Source: Hydrangea macrophylla (lineage: Eukaryota > Streptophyta > Magnoliopsida > Cornales > Hydrangeaceae). From it: a stretch of 64,000 nt of DNA. The translations under genes and the position numbers were made by a program. How positions within the stretch are numbered: position 1 is the first letter of the stretch; every line of letters begins with the position of its first letter. Below the pieces are notes generated by a model, which worked only from the letters and a program-made list of their open reading frames with translations, had not been told where the DNA came from and searched no databases. Shown piece after piece: positions 44,950 through 57,281 of this stretch. Location: NCBI GenBank assembly GCA_033977485.1, contig CM066984.1:111903251-111967250 (forward strand), given 5' to 3'.

Positions 44950-46041
44950 CCTGGTTTACCATCTCACACACGCACACATGCGATTGTAGAGAGACAAAAA
45001 TAGATCAACAGAAAGTACCCACAAAAAAAGTGTTAAAAATGCATGGGCAGTATGTTGAGAAGATTATGTGTTATCCATTTGCATTCCGAGAAATTTTGTC
45101 CCTTGCTATCTTTGTTTTTTTTCATGAATTTGAATAATCTAATTCACAATTGTAAAATGTTTTACATAGAGTTTCATCATCTTGAATGAGGTCATTTAAC
45201 AATAAATATTTGAAAAGTTATGCTTGAAGTTATCAATTATATCATCTTAAGAATATTTAAGACTCGTCACATCTGGAGAAATATTGTGAACTTTACTTTT
45301 TATGCACAATGAACTTCAAATTATGAGTTTTGGGTTTCCTCTTTAGTGAAATGATTGTTTTAGAATGTACTGTTATTTACTATCATCTGCTAAGTTTAAG
45401 GCACCTACTGTTTGCAAGCACTGAAGTCTTTTCGTCTAATCGTAACTTATTTTCAACACATTTTCAACCGCATGTCTCGAGCTTTATGAAATTTCAATGC
45501 TGCAAAAAAGAAACCAATCTGTGTTGTTAATTTGCAATCTTTCAATTCACCATTATTCCATGAGCTAAGCATTGATGTATGTTGCTTTTAGTTACATAAC
45601 TTCTTCTTTTTTTCTTGCGTAAATACACATGTCAAAATATTAGCTAAGCATTGATAGGTTTAACCTGGGTTTTGTGTATTTTGCTTGAAAATGATTTGCA
45701 TTTAATATCTAATTTCAATTAAGTGTGTGACTGAGAGGGATCTTTGTATATAGCTGTTGGAAAAGGGGAGGCTGCTCCTTGTATCTAGACATATTGAATT
45801 TTTTTAATGCTTATCTTTTACGTCCGTTCTTTCCTTTATGTGTTTTTAGACTTAAATACAAAACATACCCATGAAGTTTGGTCTCTGTCTCGGTTTAGTC
45901 CATGTAGTTATTGGTTTCAATTGTACATGTCCAAAATGTATTTTTAATGGGTGTTACTTAGTTGTTTCTTAGTTACTGGTACTTTCATTGTTGCATAATA
46001 CGTGTAAACTACTCATAATATTTTTTAATCATTAAAAGTAG
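44904..46041. other. PSY 3' flank
   Basis: A TG microsatellite (44915-44945) starts 12 bp after the PSY stop, probably within the 3' UTR. The rest is AT-rich without a gene. 45848-45935 (CATACCCATGAAGTTTGGTCTCTG) resembles a common dispersed plant repeat. Confidence 0.45.
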
Positions 46042-47032
46042 ATGTCAAACGTTTATGACGATGAAGTTGTTGAGATTGAGGGTGACGGAAAAAATGGGGC
46101 ACCGTGGCCAGAGATGAATCTTTCCATCTTTATTGGCCTTATGGAAGACGAGGTTAAAAAGAATAATAGGCCTACGACCACATTCACAAAAAATTCGTGG
46201 GCCCAAATAAAAGAACAAATGAAGAATGAGACTGGATTTGAGTATGCTCATAACTGACTGTATATAGGGACTTCCAAAAGCTTATGGGTTCGACTAGAGC
46301 AGGTTGGGATCCAGTTCGTAAAAATGTTGTGATTTCTCCCAAACAATGGGAAAGCAAGATTAAGGTACAAAGCGAAAAAAAAAAAAAAAACACTTTGATA
46401 TTTATTTCACAATAAATATAACTATAATAACAACGACCTTTTATGTGATGTTGACATAATTTTACCATAGGTAATCAAGCATGCTAGGACTTTCAAAAAG
46501 AAAGGGTGTCCCTACTTTCCACAATCACGTATCATTTACAGCGACACCACGACAACGAGAGAAATTGCATATCCTTCATCGAAATTATCGTTCGATTATG
46601 AAAAATAAAAAACACATAGATGACATTATAGATGATGACCATGACACTTCTAAATCAACAGAGACTCGAAGTCAATCTACTACTTCCAAGCGTGCTCGTC
46701 ATAGTAGAGACAATATGAATACTACCATTGCACGCGCCATGGTTGAATTTGTGGATGATTCAAAAAGGAGGACAGACATTTTGGAAAGGAAATTTGCGAG
46801 TGCTCAACCACTTGTTGATTCCCCGACTCATATGGCATCTGGTAGTAGTGCAACTTCTGGTCATTCCTCTAATCTAGTGCAAAAGTGTTTGGATGTTTTG
46901 AATGCAATAGAGGACGTCGATGGATTAACTTACTCAAAAGTGCTTAGCAAGTTAAATGATGATCATCTTTGGATGAGGATATTATTGGGCATACCTGCAC
47001 AAATGAGGAAGGAGTGGATCCTTACATTGTGA
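46042..47032 (+). pseudogene. Harbinger ORF1-like Myb/SANT protein, broken
   Basis: The N-terminus (46042-46257) has the Myb/SANT-like pattern of plant Harbinger accessory proteins (WPEMNLSIFIGLMEDEVKKNNRPTT in two readable pieces, then FTKNSWAQI). The frame breaks at 46255, and the next motif (LYRDFQKLMGSTRAGWDP) is in another frame. AAGGTACAA near 46358 and CATAG near 46470 could be an intron's ends. The C-terminal part (about 46590-47032) is open and contains an acidic/Ser stretch and ends in GIPAQMRKEWI. In PIF/Harbinger elements this protein helps the transposase enter the nucleus and bind DNA. Confidence 0.65.
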
Positions 47033-47270
47033 ATTGATGGACTTTACTAGACTACTTTAGTTACGATGTTGTTTGGTTGTTAGACTACTTTAGTTACGAT
47101 ATTTGTTTGGTTGTTAGTCTACTTTGCTTTATTGGTATTTCTTAATGTTATGACTTTTTATGTTTTTTGACTTGATGTTTCTAGACTTTGCTTTATTGAT
47201 ATTTGATATAGAGTTACAAGAAATTGCTTGTCAAATATTTGTTAATTTATTTCAATAAGCAAGTTTATTC

Positions 47271-48688
47271 ATGGAATCAATAGCAAGCGAGCAAGATGGT
47301 GAAATTGATGTGATTGATGAGATTATTGAGTATGATGAGCATGCAATGTGGATGATGTTTTTATGGACTCAGTATAACAAATATAGCACATCAAATCAAC
47401 TGATTAGGAACTCTCAGCTTACGGGACATGATTATGTGCTCGAAATATTGAATTGACACGAGGACGGGTGTTATGATAATTTTCGAATAAACAAAGATGT
47501 GTTTGTTCAATTTTGCGAAGAGTTAAAGGAGAAGGGGAACTTGAAACCATCTAGATACCTTACGGTTCAAGAGCAAGTGGCAATATTTTTATTAATTATT
47601 TTTCACACTTTTAGAAATCATTTAGCTGCCAAGCGATTCCAACATTCAGGACATATCATTTCTCGATACTTTAACAAAGTCCTAAAGGCAGTTTGTAGGA
47701 TTGGAGTTAACATTATCTAGCCTCATAGTTTTGATGTGGTTCCTCCTCAAATCCGGTTCAATCCAAAATATTATCCATTTTTTAAGGTAAGTGAAATATT
47801 ATCTATTTGATATGATTAGAATTGACACTTTCTGAAAGTTATGACTCCATTTGAAATTTATTAATGTTTGATGTTGTTTTCGTTGGAATTGTATTGGCGC
47901 ATTTGATGGAATACACAATAATGCAAGTGAACCGGTGGATTCACAAATTCCATATCAGGGTAAGAAAACTAAACCAACCCAAAATGTAATGTACGCATGT
48001 TCTTTTAACATGCACTTTACATTTGTAATGTCCGGTTGAGAATGAACGACAAATGATTCTAGGATATTTCTTGAATGTGTCAATAATCCTGAAAACAATT
48101 TTCCAACTCAGCCAAGAGGTAGTTACTTTAATTCTTGCTTATATTTGATGCTTTTCTTTAGTGCCAAACATGTATGTATTTTTATATGTTATTTTTCCTT
48201 TTATAGAAAAGTATTGTCTTGTTGATTCTAGATATACTAATATGCCGAGCTTTTTATCTCCGTATCTTGGAGAAAGATATCATTTGTGTGATTTTAGAGG
48301 TAACGGTCGTCAACCAAGTGCACGTGAAGAGCTATTCAATTATCGCCATTATTCACTGTTGAATGTTATAAAGCGTTGCTTTGGAGTATTAAATGCTCGT
48401 TTTCCCATTTTAAAACAAATGCCTCCTTATCCACTCTGTACATAGAAATACATTCCAAATGCATGTTGCACTGTTCACAACTTTATACGGATGCATGCAA
48501 CGATTGATCGATTATTTGAGGAATTTATAGCTAATCAAGTTTTTGTTGATGACAATGATGGAGATGGTGCAGGGAGTAGTGCTAATTTCTCCGTTGAGAT
48601 TGATGTGAGTCAAAGTCAGTTGCATCGAATGGCTTGTGTAAGGGACCAAATTGCTAATCAGTTTTGGGCGAGTGGTCAACGTGATTAA
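47271..48688 (+). pseudogene. PIF/Harbinger transposase (HARBI1-like), broken
   Basis: Starts ATG 47271. Pieces in frame order: 47271-47456 (N-terminal), 47499-47720 (helix-turn-helix region, YLTVQEQVAIFLLII, then SRYFNKVL), the first catalytic region WNCIGAFDGIH at about 47888-47920, the motif CLVDSRYTNMPSFLSPY...RYH at about 48207-48280, and REELFNYRHYSLLNVIKRCFGVLN with the last catalytic acid region at about 48325-48400, ending at 48688. Stops and a deletion between 47960 and 48190 remove part of the catalytic core. Dead copy. Confidence 0.78.
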
Positions 48689-48899
48689 CTTGTTCGTGGG
48701 GATTTATTTTGCTTATATCTAGATAAAATTTGATTGTAAAACTATTTTTAATGGTTATGTTACTTGCTTAATTGTAGGAACCCCATTTTTTGAATGTAAT
48801 GGCTTGAATATTATTCATTTGTATGGAAAATGTAATGGTTTAATTCAAACATCATATGTTCAGCAACAGATAATATTATTTGTTTACATAGATAAAAAC

Positions 48900-49240
48900 A
48901 CAAAACGATACTCCAACAAAAAAACAAAAAAAACAAAAACAAAAACAAAAAGGATGTTAGTGTAATTATGAAAACTACAGGGGAGATCCATGCAATTAGA
49001 CCTAAACTCGGGAGAGGTCACAGTAGTTATCTCATATGTATTTTGGGATGCATATTTTGAAAAAGAGATTTGACATTGATAACGTTACCAAATGCATTTT
49101 CTGTTTTTTTTTTTTAAATCAACAATGTTACCAAACAAGTTTCTGTTTTTTTTTTTTAAATATTTTTTTAATAAAAAAAAACAAAAACTGGTTTTCGTTT
49201 TTATAAAACTGAAAACAGAAAACGTTACCATATGAGCCCT
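48900..49240. mobile_element. Right end of the Harbinger element, with nested end motifs
   Basis: The end reads AACGTTACCATATGAGCCC followed by TAA, the expected terminal repeat and 3-bp target for PIF/Harbinger. Two further end-like copies (CGTTACCAAATG at about 49082, TGTTACCAAACAAG at about 49127) suggest a MITE inserted in or derived from the end. I could not find the matching left end before 46042. Confidence 0.5.
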
Positions 49241-49912
49241 AAGATTTCTCTTAAAATTGATTAAAAAATATATTAAATTGGTCAAAAAAATTAACATTTA
49301 ATCTCCATTACGAGGTTAATTTTGGAGTTAATCCCCTATGTGGAGCTAAATTTAACACTTAATCCCTTTGGGGAGTAATTTTTGGGTTAACTACCTGTGT
49401 GAGATTAATTATAACACTTAAACTATCCTATGAGGCTAATTTTAACACTTAATCTCCATGTGGGGCTATTTGAAGAGAAATCTTAATAATTTCACTTTAA
49501 TCCGAAACCACTGGAGTTTAAGTATCCACTTTTGAATCACAGAGAGTAAAGTGAAAATGGGTCTAACCACTTTCGGTGACGTTAAGGTTTTTGATTTGCT
49601 TCATTGACAACAAGAACTCACTCAAAAAATGAAGAGAGAAACTGGGAATAAAAAACCGCAACGTTATAAAATGGGTTTGCTTCAATGGTCATGTGATTTG
49701 TGAAATTGAAATTGCATTTTTTTTTATTTACCATAGCTTTAATTGCCCTTATTTTAAAAGGAATACTTAATATTTAGTCCATTATAGCTACCCTTTCTAG
49801 AAATTGGTCCATAATATAACATAACTCACCTATTTTAGAGGACCAAACTGTCCCCGCATATATATATATATATATACATGAAATCAGAGTTTTAAATTCA
49901 AACCCATATCAT

Positions 49913-49956
<44 letters not shown>

Positions 49957-50560
49957 AATTCTGCTAGAGAGAGAAAGATGAAGACGGAGAAGGAGAAAGA
50001 AGAAAGAGAGAGAGATAGAGGGTCGCAGTCCCTCCACCACCACCGGCAACTACCCACCACCTTCCTCATCCTCCTCCCCTCTCCCCATCTCCGGCCACCC
50101 CTCTCCGCCTCCGACCACTATGTGGACAAATTACTCACCAATTTGTAAGAAAAAAAATCAAAGTTCTCACAAAAATTGAATCGTTTGAGGCGCAAAAATT
50201 CGACTTCACCTTTGTTCTCGGAAATGCGAGTAAAAAGTAAGGTTTCAAATATGCAAGCCATCATCAACAACATCAACCAATCGCGAAACGATAGAGAAGT
50301 CGATATCTCTTTGGACAAAATTTTTCACCCATTTGTGTTCAAAAATTGAAATTTCTCACGGAAATAAAAGCATTTGAAGCATCGCGACAGCATGACTACT
50401 GCAATGTGAGAGTTATCTTGGATGGTTTAATCTAAGAATTTCTTATCTGAAATGGTTCATGGATTTGATGCATTCATCGATGGTTGTGCCATAGATTTAC
50501 GCATTTCCATGAATTTGTATACATACATATAGTGTTGATGAGGATATTCTTATTGTATAG
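49241..50560. other. Intergenic DNA with a short tandem array
   Basis: 49290-49475 holds four to five diverged copies of a block of about 50 bp containing TTAACACTTAATC and a TGTGGGGCTA variant. A TA/GA microsatellite sits at 49858-49957. 49978-50110 is a GC-richer segment (purine-rich, then CCACCACC) that could code for a short peptide, but it has no support as a gene. Confidence 0.5.
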
Positions 50561-51270
50561 GCTGTAAGAAATTACTCACTTGCTATGTAGATTATGTTAG
50601 TGAGAAATTTCTCACTTGTATAGACAACAATAAATAGCTCATTTGTTATGTGGATGAAGTTAGTGAGAAATTTCTCACTTTTATAGGTTGTTAAATTGCT
50701 AATTTGTTATGCAGTGAAATTAGCGAGAAATTTTTCACTTGTATAGGCAGTACGAAATTGCTTCTACATTGTATATAGACTGTAATCAATAGATAATTTA
50801 TTATGTATATGAAGTTAGTGAGAAATTTTGCACAAAAAGTGAGAAATTTTCACATCATTCTGTAACTCTGTTAAACCGAAAATCCCTTGATTTTAGAGAT
50901 ATTCCCTTATACATGATCTCCTAAAAATACGTTTCCCAAAACTGTATATAACACAATTTTGGAAGTTTTTTGAATATACAAAACAATATACACACACACA
51001 CACAAAAAGGTGATAAATTCTCACATTACGATGTTAAAACTGAAATCCCTTGATTTTAGGGATATCAATTCTCTTACCCATTATTTCCTAAAAATAAGTG
51101 AGTGATAAGTTTGTCACTATCGCAATAAATTTGGCACACTATTAAATATCAGTGACAAATTTATCACGTACGTGCCTGTACAGTTATAACGAACTAAACG
51201 ATGATGCAAACAAATTTATCACATATGTGCCTGTACAAATTTATCACATTTTTAATCACAAATAGTGAGG
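50561..51270. repeat. Repeat tract with GTGAGAAATTTCTCAC palindromes
   Basis: Four units of about 60-80 bp between 50570 and 50850 each carry GTGAGAAATTTCTCAC or a close variant, preceded by GAAGTTA. A pair of blocks with AAATCCCTTGATTTTAG follows (50880 and 51043), then repeated AAATTTATCAC / GTGATAAGTTTGTCAC words to 51260. Not coding. Confidence 0.65.
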
Positions 51271-51613
51271 AATTCTAGAATTCAAAAAATTTTGAATTAT
51301 GATTATCCTATATCAACATATGTTTCAGTTTAAAATCACATTTAAACCACACACTTTCAACTACCATAATTTTAGGAAGCCATGATCCCATAACTCCTCC
51401 ACTTATGTTAAAGGTAATAATAAAAATGAAAAGCAGGGGAAATGACTAATTCCTGAATTGTACACCAATTAAGGGATTGATTTCATAACTACCTAATTTA
51501 GATGCACTCAATATACAAAAACTGCATAATAAGGGACCAAACAATATGTTTCTATTTCTTAAGTTGAGTTGTGCCCACTGGCATAGGCAATTACCAGTCC
51601 TACCATTAAGAAC

Positions 51614-51780
51614 AATGCTATTACAATTATTTTTTACAACTCATTTACAAGTATATCTATCTCTCCTAAGTGGCACTGTGTGGTCCGATTTAATTTCAAC
51701 GGATTCCAGTGCCACTTAAGAGAGAGAGAGAGAGAGATTATTGTAAATGAGTTGTAAAAAATAGTTATACCTCTAGCATT
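51614..51780. mobile_element. Foldback MITE, 167 bp
   Basis: Arms of about 60 bp: AATGCTA, then TATTTTTTACAACTCATTTACAA, then CTAAGTGGCACTG at the left, matched by the complement of 51722-51780. A GA microsatellite interrupts the right arm. The loop is about 35 bp. Confidence 0.75.
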
Positions 51781-52286
51781 ACTCACTATGTAATAAGCGT
51801 CGATGGCTCCGAATTCAACATTTTGTGCTACATGCTGGCACTGCATGCTTACCTATATTTGGAAACATCGTCGTTTTAGAGAGAGGAGACACGTGTTGGT
51901 TGTTTCATCTCTCTGTGCACCGAGTAAATATTGGGTATTACGGGGATCGAGACAATGTATAATTTTGCAACCTCTCACATTTTTCAAATTTTTGCTAAGT
52001 TGGAGAAGGGTTCTCATAGAAATAGGGGGACCAAATGAATTCATACAGACTCTTTATTGGCTTGTTATACCATGTATGATTATACAACCGTTGTAATGAA
52101 TATTTTCTCCTCTACGCTTGTCTCAGTCCCACACCCTCTCTCTCTCTTTCTCTAAAACTACATCGTCTCTCTTTGTCTCATGACTACACGCCCTCTCTTC
52201 CTCTAACCGTCGTCCCCTGCCGCAATAGCCGTTTGGTAACATATCTCAAATTCCCAACACTGAGCAAACATGTAAATTGATAAGAG

Positions 52287-52444
52287 TAATGACACTTTCA
52301 TACTTTTTTGTACACACTTTAATTATGACTATTAATTCCAGTGGATCCTATGTAAATTTCACATAGGTCCCACAAGAATGCATATGAAATTTACTGAAAT
52401 CAATAGAATTAAAAATGTTTACAAAGTGTGCGTAAGCATCATTA
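52287..52444. mobile_element. Second foldback MITE, about 158 bp
   Basis: TAATGACACTTTCATAC at the left against the complement TAATGATGCTTACGCAC at the right. Inner arms match around ATTAATTCCAGTGGA and CATATGAAATTTAC. More diverged than the 51614 copy. It sits 100 bp before the breakpoint of the chromovirus fragment. Confidence 0.55.
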
Positions 52445-52572
52445 TTGAACTGAAAATCCCTTTCAACAGTGATACATACTCTAGATGACACACAAGTGAC
52501 AATCCATCGAAGCAAAAAATTTAAAACTTCTATACTCACACGCCCAACCGCTTAACCAAATCTGCACATTTC

Positions 52573-53526
52573 TTGCCCATCAAAGTGACAGACTCTATTG
52601 ATGTTCTCAGCAAGTTATACGTTCGTGAGATCGTGAGGCTTCATGGTGTTCCCGTCTCTATTATTTCTGACCGCGACTCTAGGTTCGTTTCTCAGTTCTG
52701 GCAGAGCCTTCAGAAGGCTTTAGGGACCCAGCTTTTGTTGAGCACAGCATTTCATCCACAGACGGATGGACAGTCTGAGCGTACTATCCAGATTCTGGAG
52801 GACATGTTGCGAGCTTGCGTTATGGATTTTGGAGGCACTTGGGAAGACCACTTGCCGATAGTGGAATTCGCCTACAACAATAGCTATCAGTCTAGTATTC
52901 AAATGGCGCCGTTTGAGGCCTTGTATGGCCGACCCTGTAGATCTCCTTTGTGTTGGACTGAGGTTGGCGAGTCATCCATCTTGGGTCCTGATTTAATTCG
53001 TGAGACGTCCGAGAAGATTGACATTATTCGGAAAAGATTGATTACCGCGCAGAGCCTTCAGAAGTCATATGCCGATCGTCGTCGTCAGCCACTACCTCTC
53101 CGTCCCGGTGATCATGTGTTTCTTAAGGTTTCACCTAGACGTGGAGTACTTCGATTCGGGAAGAAGGGAAAACTATCACCAAGGTTCATTGGGCCATTTG
53201 AAATTCTTGATAAGATTGGTGAAGTTGCCTACCGATTAGCCCTTCCACCTCAGCTTTCAAAGGTTCATAACGTTTTTCACGTTTCAATGTTACGGAAGTA
53301 TCAAGAGAATTCTTCGCATATTTTGGATTGGAAAGAGATCGAGGTAGATCAAGACGTTTCCTACGAGGAACAACCCCTTCGCATACTTGAGAGGAAGGAC
53401 CGCATTCTTAGAGGCCGGACGATTCCTTTGGTTCGAGTTCAGTGGGACCATCACAACGTTGAAGAATCGACTTGGGAGACAGAGTCAGAGATGAGGTCTC
53501 GTTATCCCCATCTCTTCGCCGATTGA
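52573..53526 (+). CDS. Integrase C-terminal half with chromodomain, intact 317 codons
   Basis: The frame is open from upstream of 52573 to TGA 53524-53526. Visible parts: integrase core with SDRDSRFVSQFW (second catalytic Asp) and HPQTDGQSERTIQ (Glu), the GPY-like region (GPFEILDKIGEVAYRL, HNVFHVSMLRKY), and a C-terminal chromodomain (LVRVQWDHHNVEESTWE), the mark of chromoviruses. The first catalytic Asp lies upstream of the breakpoint and is missing, so no active enzyme is expected. ATG 52573 is an internal Met, not a natural start. Confidence 0.85.
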   Translation: MPIKVTDSIDVLSKLYVREIVRLHGVPVSIISDRDSRFVSQFWQSLQKALGTQLLLSTAFHPQTDGQSERTIQILEDMLRACVMDFGGTWEDHLPIVEFAYNNSYQSSIQMAPFEALYGRPCRSPLCWTEVGESSILGPDLIRETSEKIDIIRKRLITAQSLQKSYADRRRQPLPLRPGDHVFLKVSPRRGVLRFGKKGKLSPRFIGPFEILDKIGEVAYRLALPPQLSKVHNVFHVSMLRKYQENSSHILDWKEIEVDQDVSYEEQPLRILERKDRILRGRTIPLVRVQWDHHNVEESTWETESEMRSRYPHLFAD

Positions 53527-53661
53527 GGTAAGTTAAATCTAAACACGGCATACGCATTGTGATTTACTGCTAAATTGAGTTGATGATCTATTGATGGTTT
53601 GTGGTTATTGTCTTGTTTGTGTTTTGAATTCCGGGACGGAATTCTTTTAAGGGGGGTAGAT

Positions 53662-56515
53662 TGTAATGACCCGTAATTTAATAAGGGGTATTTTAGTAAT
53701 TTATACATAAATTTGGACCCAATTATTTTTGGTATATTATTTTTTTTCCCAACTTGGAAAAAAAAAAAAAATTTAATGTTGCATTATTGCTTGCATAGGT
53801 ATGAATGTACCCACATATTTAAAACATTGTGCATTTGGACCATACCCGTGGGACCCATATGTTTTGGTTGCCCAAATTTTAACCACACAAAATACACACA
53901 CATTCTCTCTCCTCCCTCTAAAGTGGCCGGCCACTTTGAAGAGGGGGAGACCCACGTTATTTTTTTTTCTCTTCTTTCTTTTCTCTCTTCTTCTTCTTCT
54001 TCCTCTCACTCCCTCCCTCAATGATCCACCATGGAAGCTCAACACAAGCTTTGAACCTCAAATTTCTTCAAGAGTCAAGGTGCTAGGAGCTATAGGACCA
54101 AACATTGGAAGATTTGGAAGCATTAACTCAAGATTCTAGGAGCTCTTTCTCTCACTCTTCTCAAGCCCTAACTTTGAATTGGGTGTTCTTTGGATTTCTC
54201 CAAGAACAAGGTAGATTTTCTATGTATTGATACACTTTAATTCCTATTTCTAAGTATGATGATGCATGTGTGTTGATTGTTGGGTAAATTTCTAGGGCTA
54301 TGTAGTATATCATTAACTTAGGTCCTAGATCCTATGAAACTACATGTTCATGTGTCCATGGGTGCATTTTATTTCCTCCTTCAAAGTATGAATTGCAAAA
54401 CTTGTTGGTGAAACCCTTGGATTTGATGAATTGCCCTAACCTAGTTCTCTTTAAATTTCTTGACTTAGAATGGAACTATGTGATTTACATGCTTAAGTTA
54501 ATATCTATGTGCCTACTTGTCTACTTGCTAGTTGAAATCCATGTTAGAAGTTAAGTTGGAGATGTTAGCTTTGGTTATTGGAATTGCATGTGTAGAGGTC
54601 ATGAGTTACTATACAAATTTTACCATTTGTGATTCAAGGTGTGCAAAATGTGCTTAATTCTAGCTTAGTACTATTTATGGAGCATAATGGGTTAATATTA
54701 CATTTGAGCTCATAACATGAATTTTATTATTGTTCCTTTGATTTCTCAACAATAATGCATAAGACATTATACATTGATTAGTGGACATGACATTGCATAA
54801 GCATTGACATTGGTTGAGTGAATCAAAGGGATTCATAGCATTTGTGCCATATCGGCAAAGACATTGCATACACATGATATGCGTTGAAAAGATCCCTCAT
54901 AAGGAAGGGCATAAAATGAGATGATATGGAAATCCGGATGCGGGTTGTGATGTGAGACAGGGTGGACGTACCTAAGAACGTGCCAAACGCTAACTTATAG
55001 CCGACTAGCTATCGGAAGGTTAGTATGCTAAGTTCCCAGTGGGGGATTGCTCGCAGTCCGGTAACGAGGGGAGTGAACGATTACATGCATGGCTAAGAAG
55101 CCTTACATTTGCATTGCCTCGGTGGCAACCTCATTGCATCGCATTTCATCCTTAGTCATAGAAATTACTTTGTGTCTTTACATACATTATCTACTTAGCC
55201 GTCGCGCTAAGGGACTACGATCACAAATCTTTTTGCAGGATATATTGACAAGGGGAAAGACCCCAAGTCCGAGTAAAGGGTGGGATTAAAGGTATCCTCT
55301 TTTTGAAGCCTCTTGTTGGAGGACTTTGTTTTGAGAGCTAGCTCGTGGATGGAAAGGGGGACATGTAATTTATGTGATCTAGTATCATGGAATAGGATTA
55401 GATCAATAGAATTGCATGTACTAATTCATATGAACATTGAATATGAAATCTGTAATAGCTAGGCTCACTTTCTTTTGGGACCGGCACACGTTGGCCGCGT
55501 CGTTGTGTTGTGTACATATTTAAAACTTCATGTATGTTGCAAAGAACCTCTCTTTTGTCTTAATATCTCTTGACTTGGATGTATCCTAACTCTTTTAAAG
55601 ACTTGAAACTCTTTGATGTTTATATAGAATCTCTTTCAATGCCTTAAGTATGCGTGTTGATTTGGATCCTTCCCGGATTTGTCCATTTTGCCTTTAAAGG
55701 AAATGTTTTAAAATCTCTCCCCCCCATTTTCCCTCTCTTTAATCTCGTTCCATTTCCCAAACTTTCTTTTCTTTTATTCATGTTGGAATGGTATTTTTTT
55801 TTAAAATGTTTCCGAATGTGAAAATACACGTGCGTGTGTGCTTAGAATACCTTCCCTCTGTCTCTCTCCCTATCTCTCCCAATATCTCTCTCCCAATCTC
55901 TCCCTCTCCCCTTCTTTCTCTCTATTACCTCTATTACCTCTCGTTTTCATTATGTTTCGAACGTATAAAGTCCCGGTTGGTTTACACACATGTTATACAC
56001 CTTTTCAGACTTGTGTATGTATGTTTTAGATGCCAAATCCGAGGATTTAACGGGAATGAGCACGCATGCGAAATGCTGCCAAAATGCTGCTGTCAAAAAA
56101 ATACTGCTATGGTTTTTCTTATTTTCTGTCCAAACGGTGAGGAACTGAGAAAATATCAGTCGGGAAAAGTTGTCTGGAATTACGTTTTACATGGGACAAC
56201 GCGGACGGAATATCAGATTTCAAAATATATGAGTGTCGAAAATCTTTTTAAAGTTTCAGCAACAGAATTAATCCTGGGACTGATTGTAGCAGTGAGCTTT
56301 TTCTGCCCAAATGGTGCGGAACTGAGAAAATATCAGTCGGGAAAAGTTGTCCGGAATTACGTTTTACATGGGACTAGGCGGACGGAATATGAAATTTCTA
56401 ATGGCATGATTATTTACAAACTGTTAAAAGTTCAGCTAACACAAATGATCTTTTATCATTCTTTTCTTTTGTATCTTTCTTTCTTTCCTTGCACTTCGAC
56501 AGTCGGGGCGTTACA
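53662..56515 (+). repeat. LTR of the chromovirus fragment (2854 bp)
   Basis: Starts TGTAATGACCC right after the polypurine tract and ends GGGGCGTTACA. It contains a duplicated block of about 98 bp (56126-56224 and 56303-56400, sharing GAGAAAATATCAGTCGGG). The rest is AT-rich with no ORF of interest. Confidence 0.8.
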
Positions 56516-56524
56516 GATTTCCTA

Positions 56525-56815
56525 GGCTTAGTTTGGTTCATGGCTTTAGCAAGGGAAAAGAAAATAAAATGCTGAGGAAAAATTTATTTGTTTGGTTAAT
56601 AAGGAAAAAACTTAAGAAAATAGGAAGGAAAAGCAATTGCGTGAAAAATGAACTAAAATTGTTTAGTTTTGAGAGTCCTTCCCTTGAGTTTCTGTTGTAT
56701 CTCTAAAATTTCCAACTTATAATTTAAGCATTGATGAAATAGTAGGAAAGACACGAAGCAAACAAATTTTCTTCCTTTTCTTTTACTTCTCTAAATCTGC
56801 AAACCAAACAATGCC
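56525..56815. mobile_element. MITE with GGC..GTTTGGTT ends, 291 bp
   Basis: The left end GGCTTAGTTTGGTTCAT and the complement of the right end, GGCATTGTTTGGTTTGC, form the terminal repeats. Flanks are CTA and TTA, close to a Tourist-type 3-bp duplication. It begins nine bases after the chromovirus LTR. Confidence 0.6.
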
Positions 56816-57281
56816 TTATACCGTGTGAGAGTGGCGGATTTTTTGCGGGGGGCAAAAAAAAAAAACACAATTTTGACGTATGGGGTGATGCCTAGCTCCA
56901 TCTTCTTCTTCGTCCTTGTACTTTTTTCTTCCCGATTGGTGACATTTCTTATGTATGAGTGCCACATTGGTGTAACTTGTTAAACCATAACGGGAAGCGA
57001 AAAGATAATTAATATTTCCATATTCAAAGAATATAAACACCAAAACAAGCTTCCCAATTCGCCATACTTGGCTTTCGTAGATGGACATACAAACATGGCA
57101 ATGACTATCCGTTTTCCATTCGGATGTGGAGATATATCCAATTAGGGTATTTACTCAGGCCCTAGCTATATCACCTTTCACTTTTCTTGTGGCTTTTTTC
57201 GCCTAACACCCGAGGTTCATTTCCTTTTGGCATAAGGGTTGAATGTTTTCTTGTAATTTAGGGTTTTTGGTTGAATGTTTT

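Larger units (their letters stand above)
52543..56515 (+). mobile_element. 5'-truncated chromovirus (Tekay-like) fragment: integrase plus LTR
   Basis: It begins abruptly in the integrase core (RLTKSAHFLPIK). Everything upstream (LTR, gag, RT) is absent. Then come intact integrase and C-terminus, the polypurine tract AATTCTTTTAAGGGGGG (53640-53657) and an LTR at 53662-56515. LTR retroelements are not normally 5'-truncated on insertion, so a deletion is likely. Confidence 0.85.

Noticed and set aside
53773..54139. Short ORFs at the start of the chromovirus LTR
   Set aside because: Ser/Phe- or Arg/Lys-rich translations of a CTT/TCC-rich tract.
55788..56525. 245-codon ORF in the chromovirus LTR
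   Set aside because: Spans a duplicated LTR block and ends in the LTR terminus; composition not protein-like.
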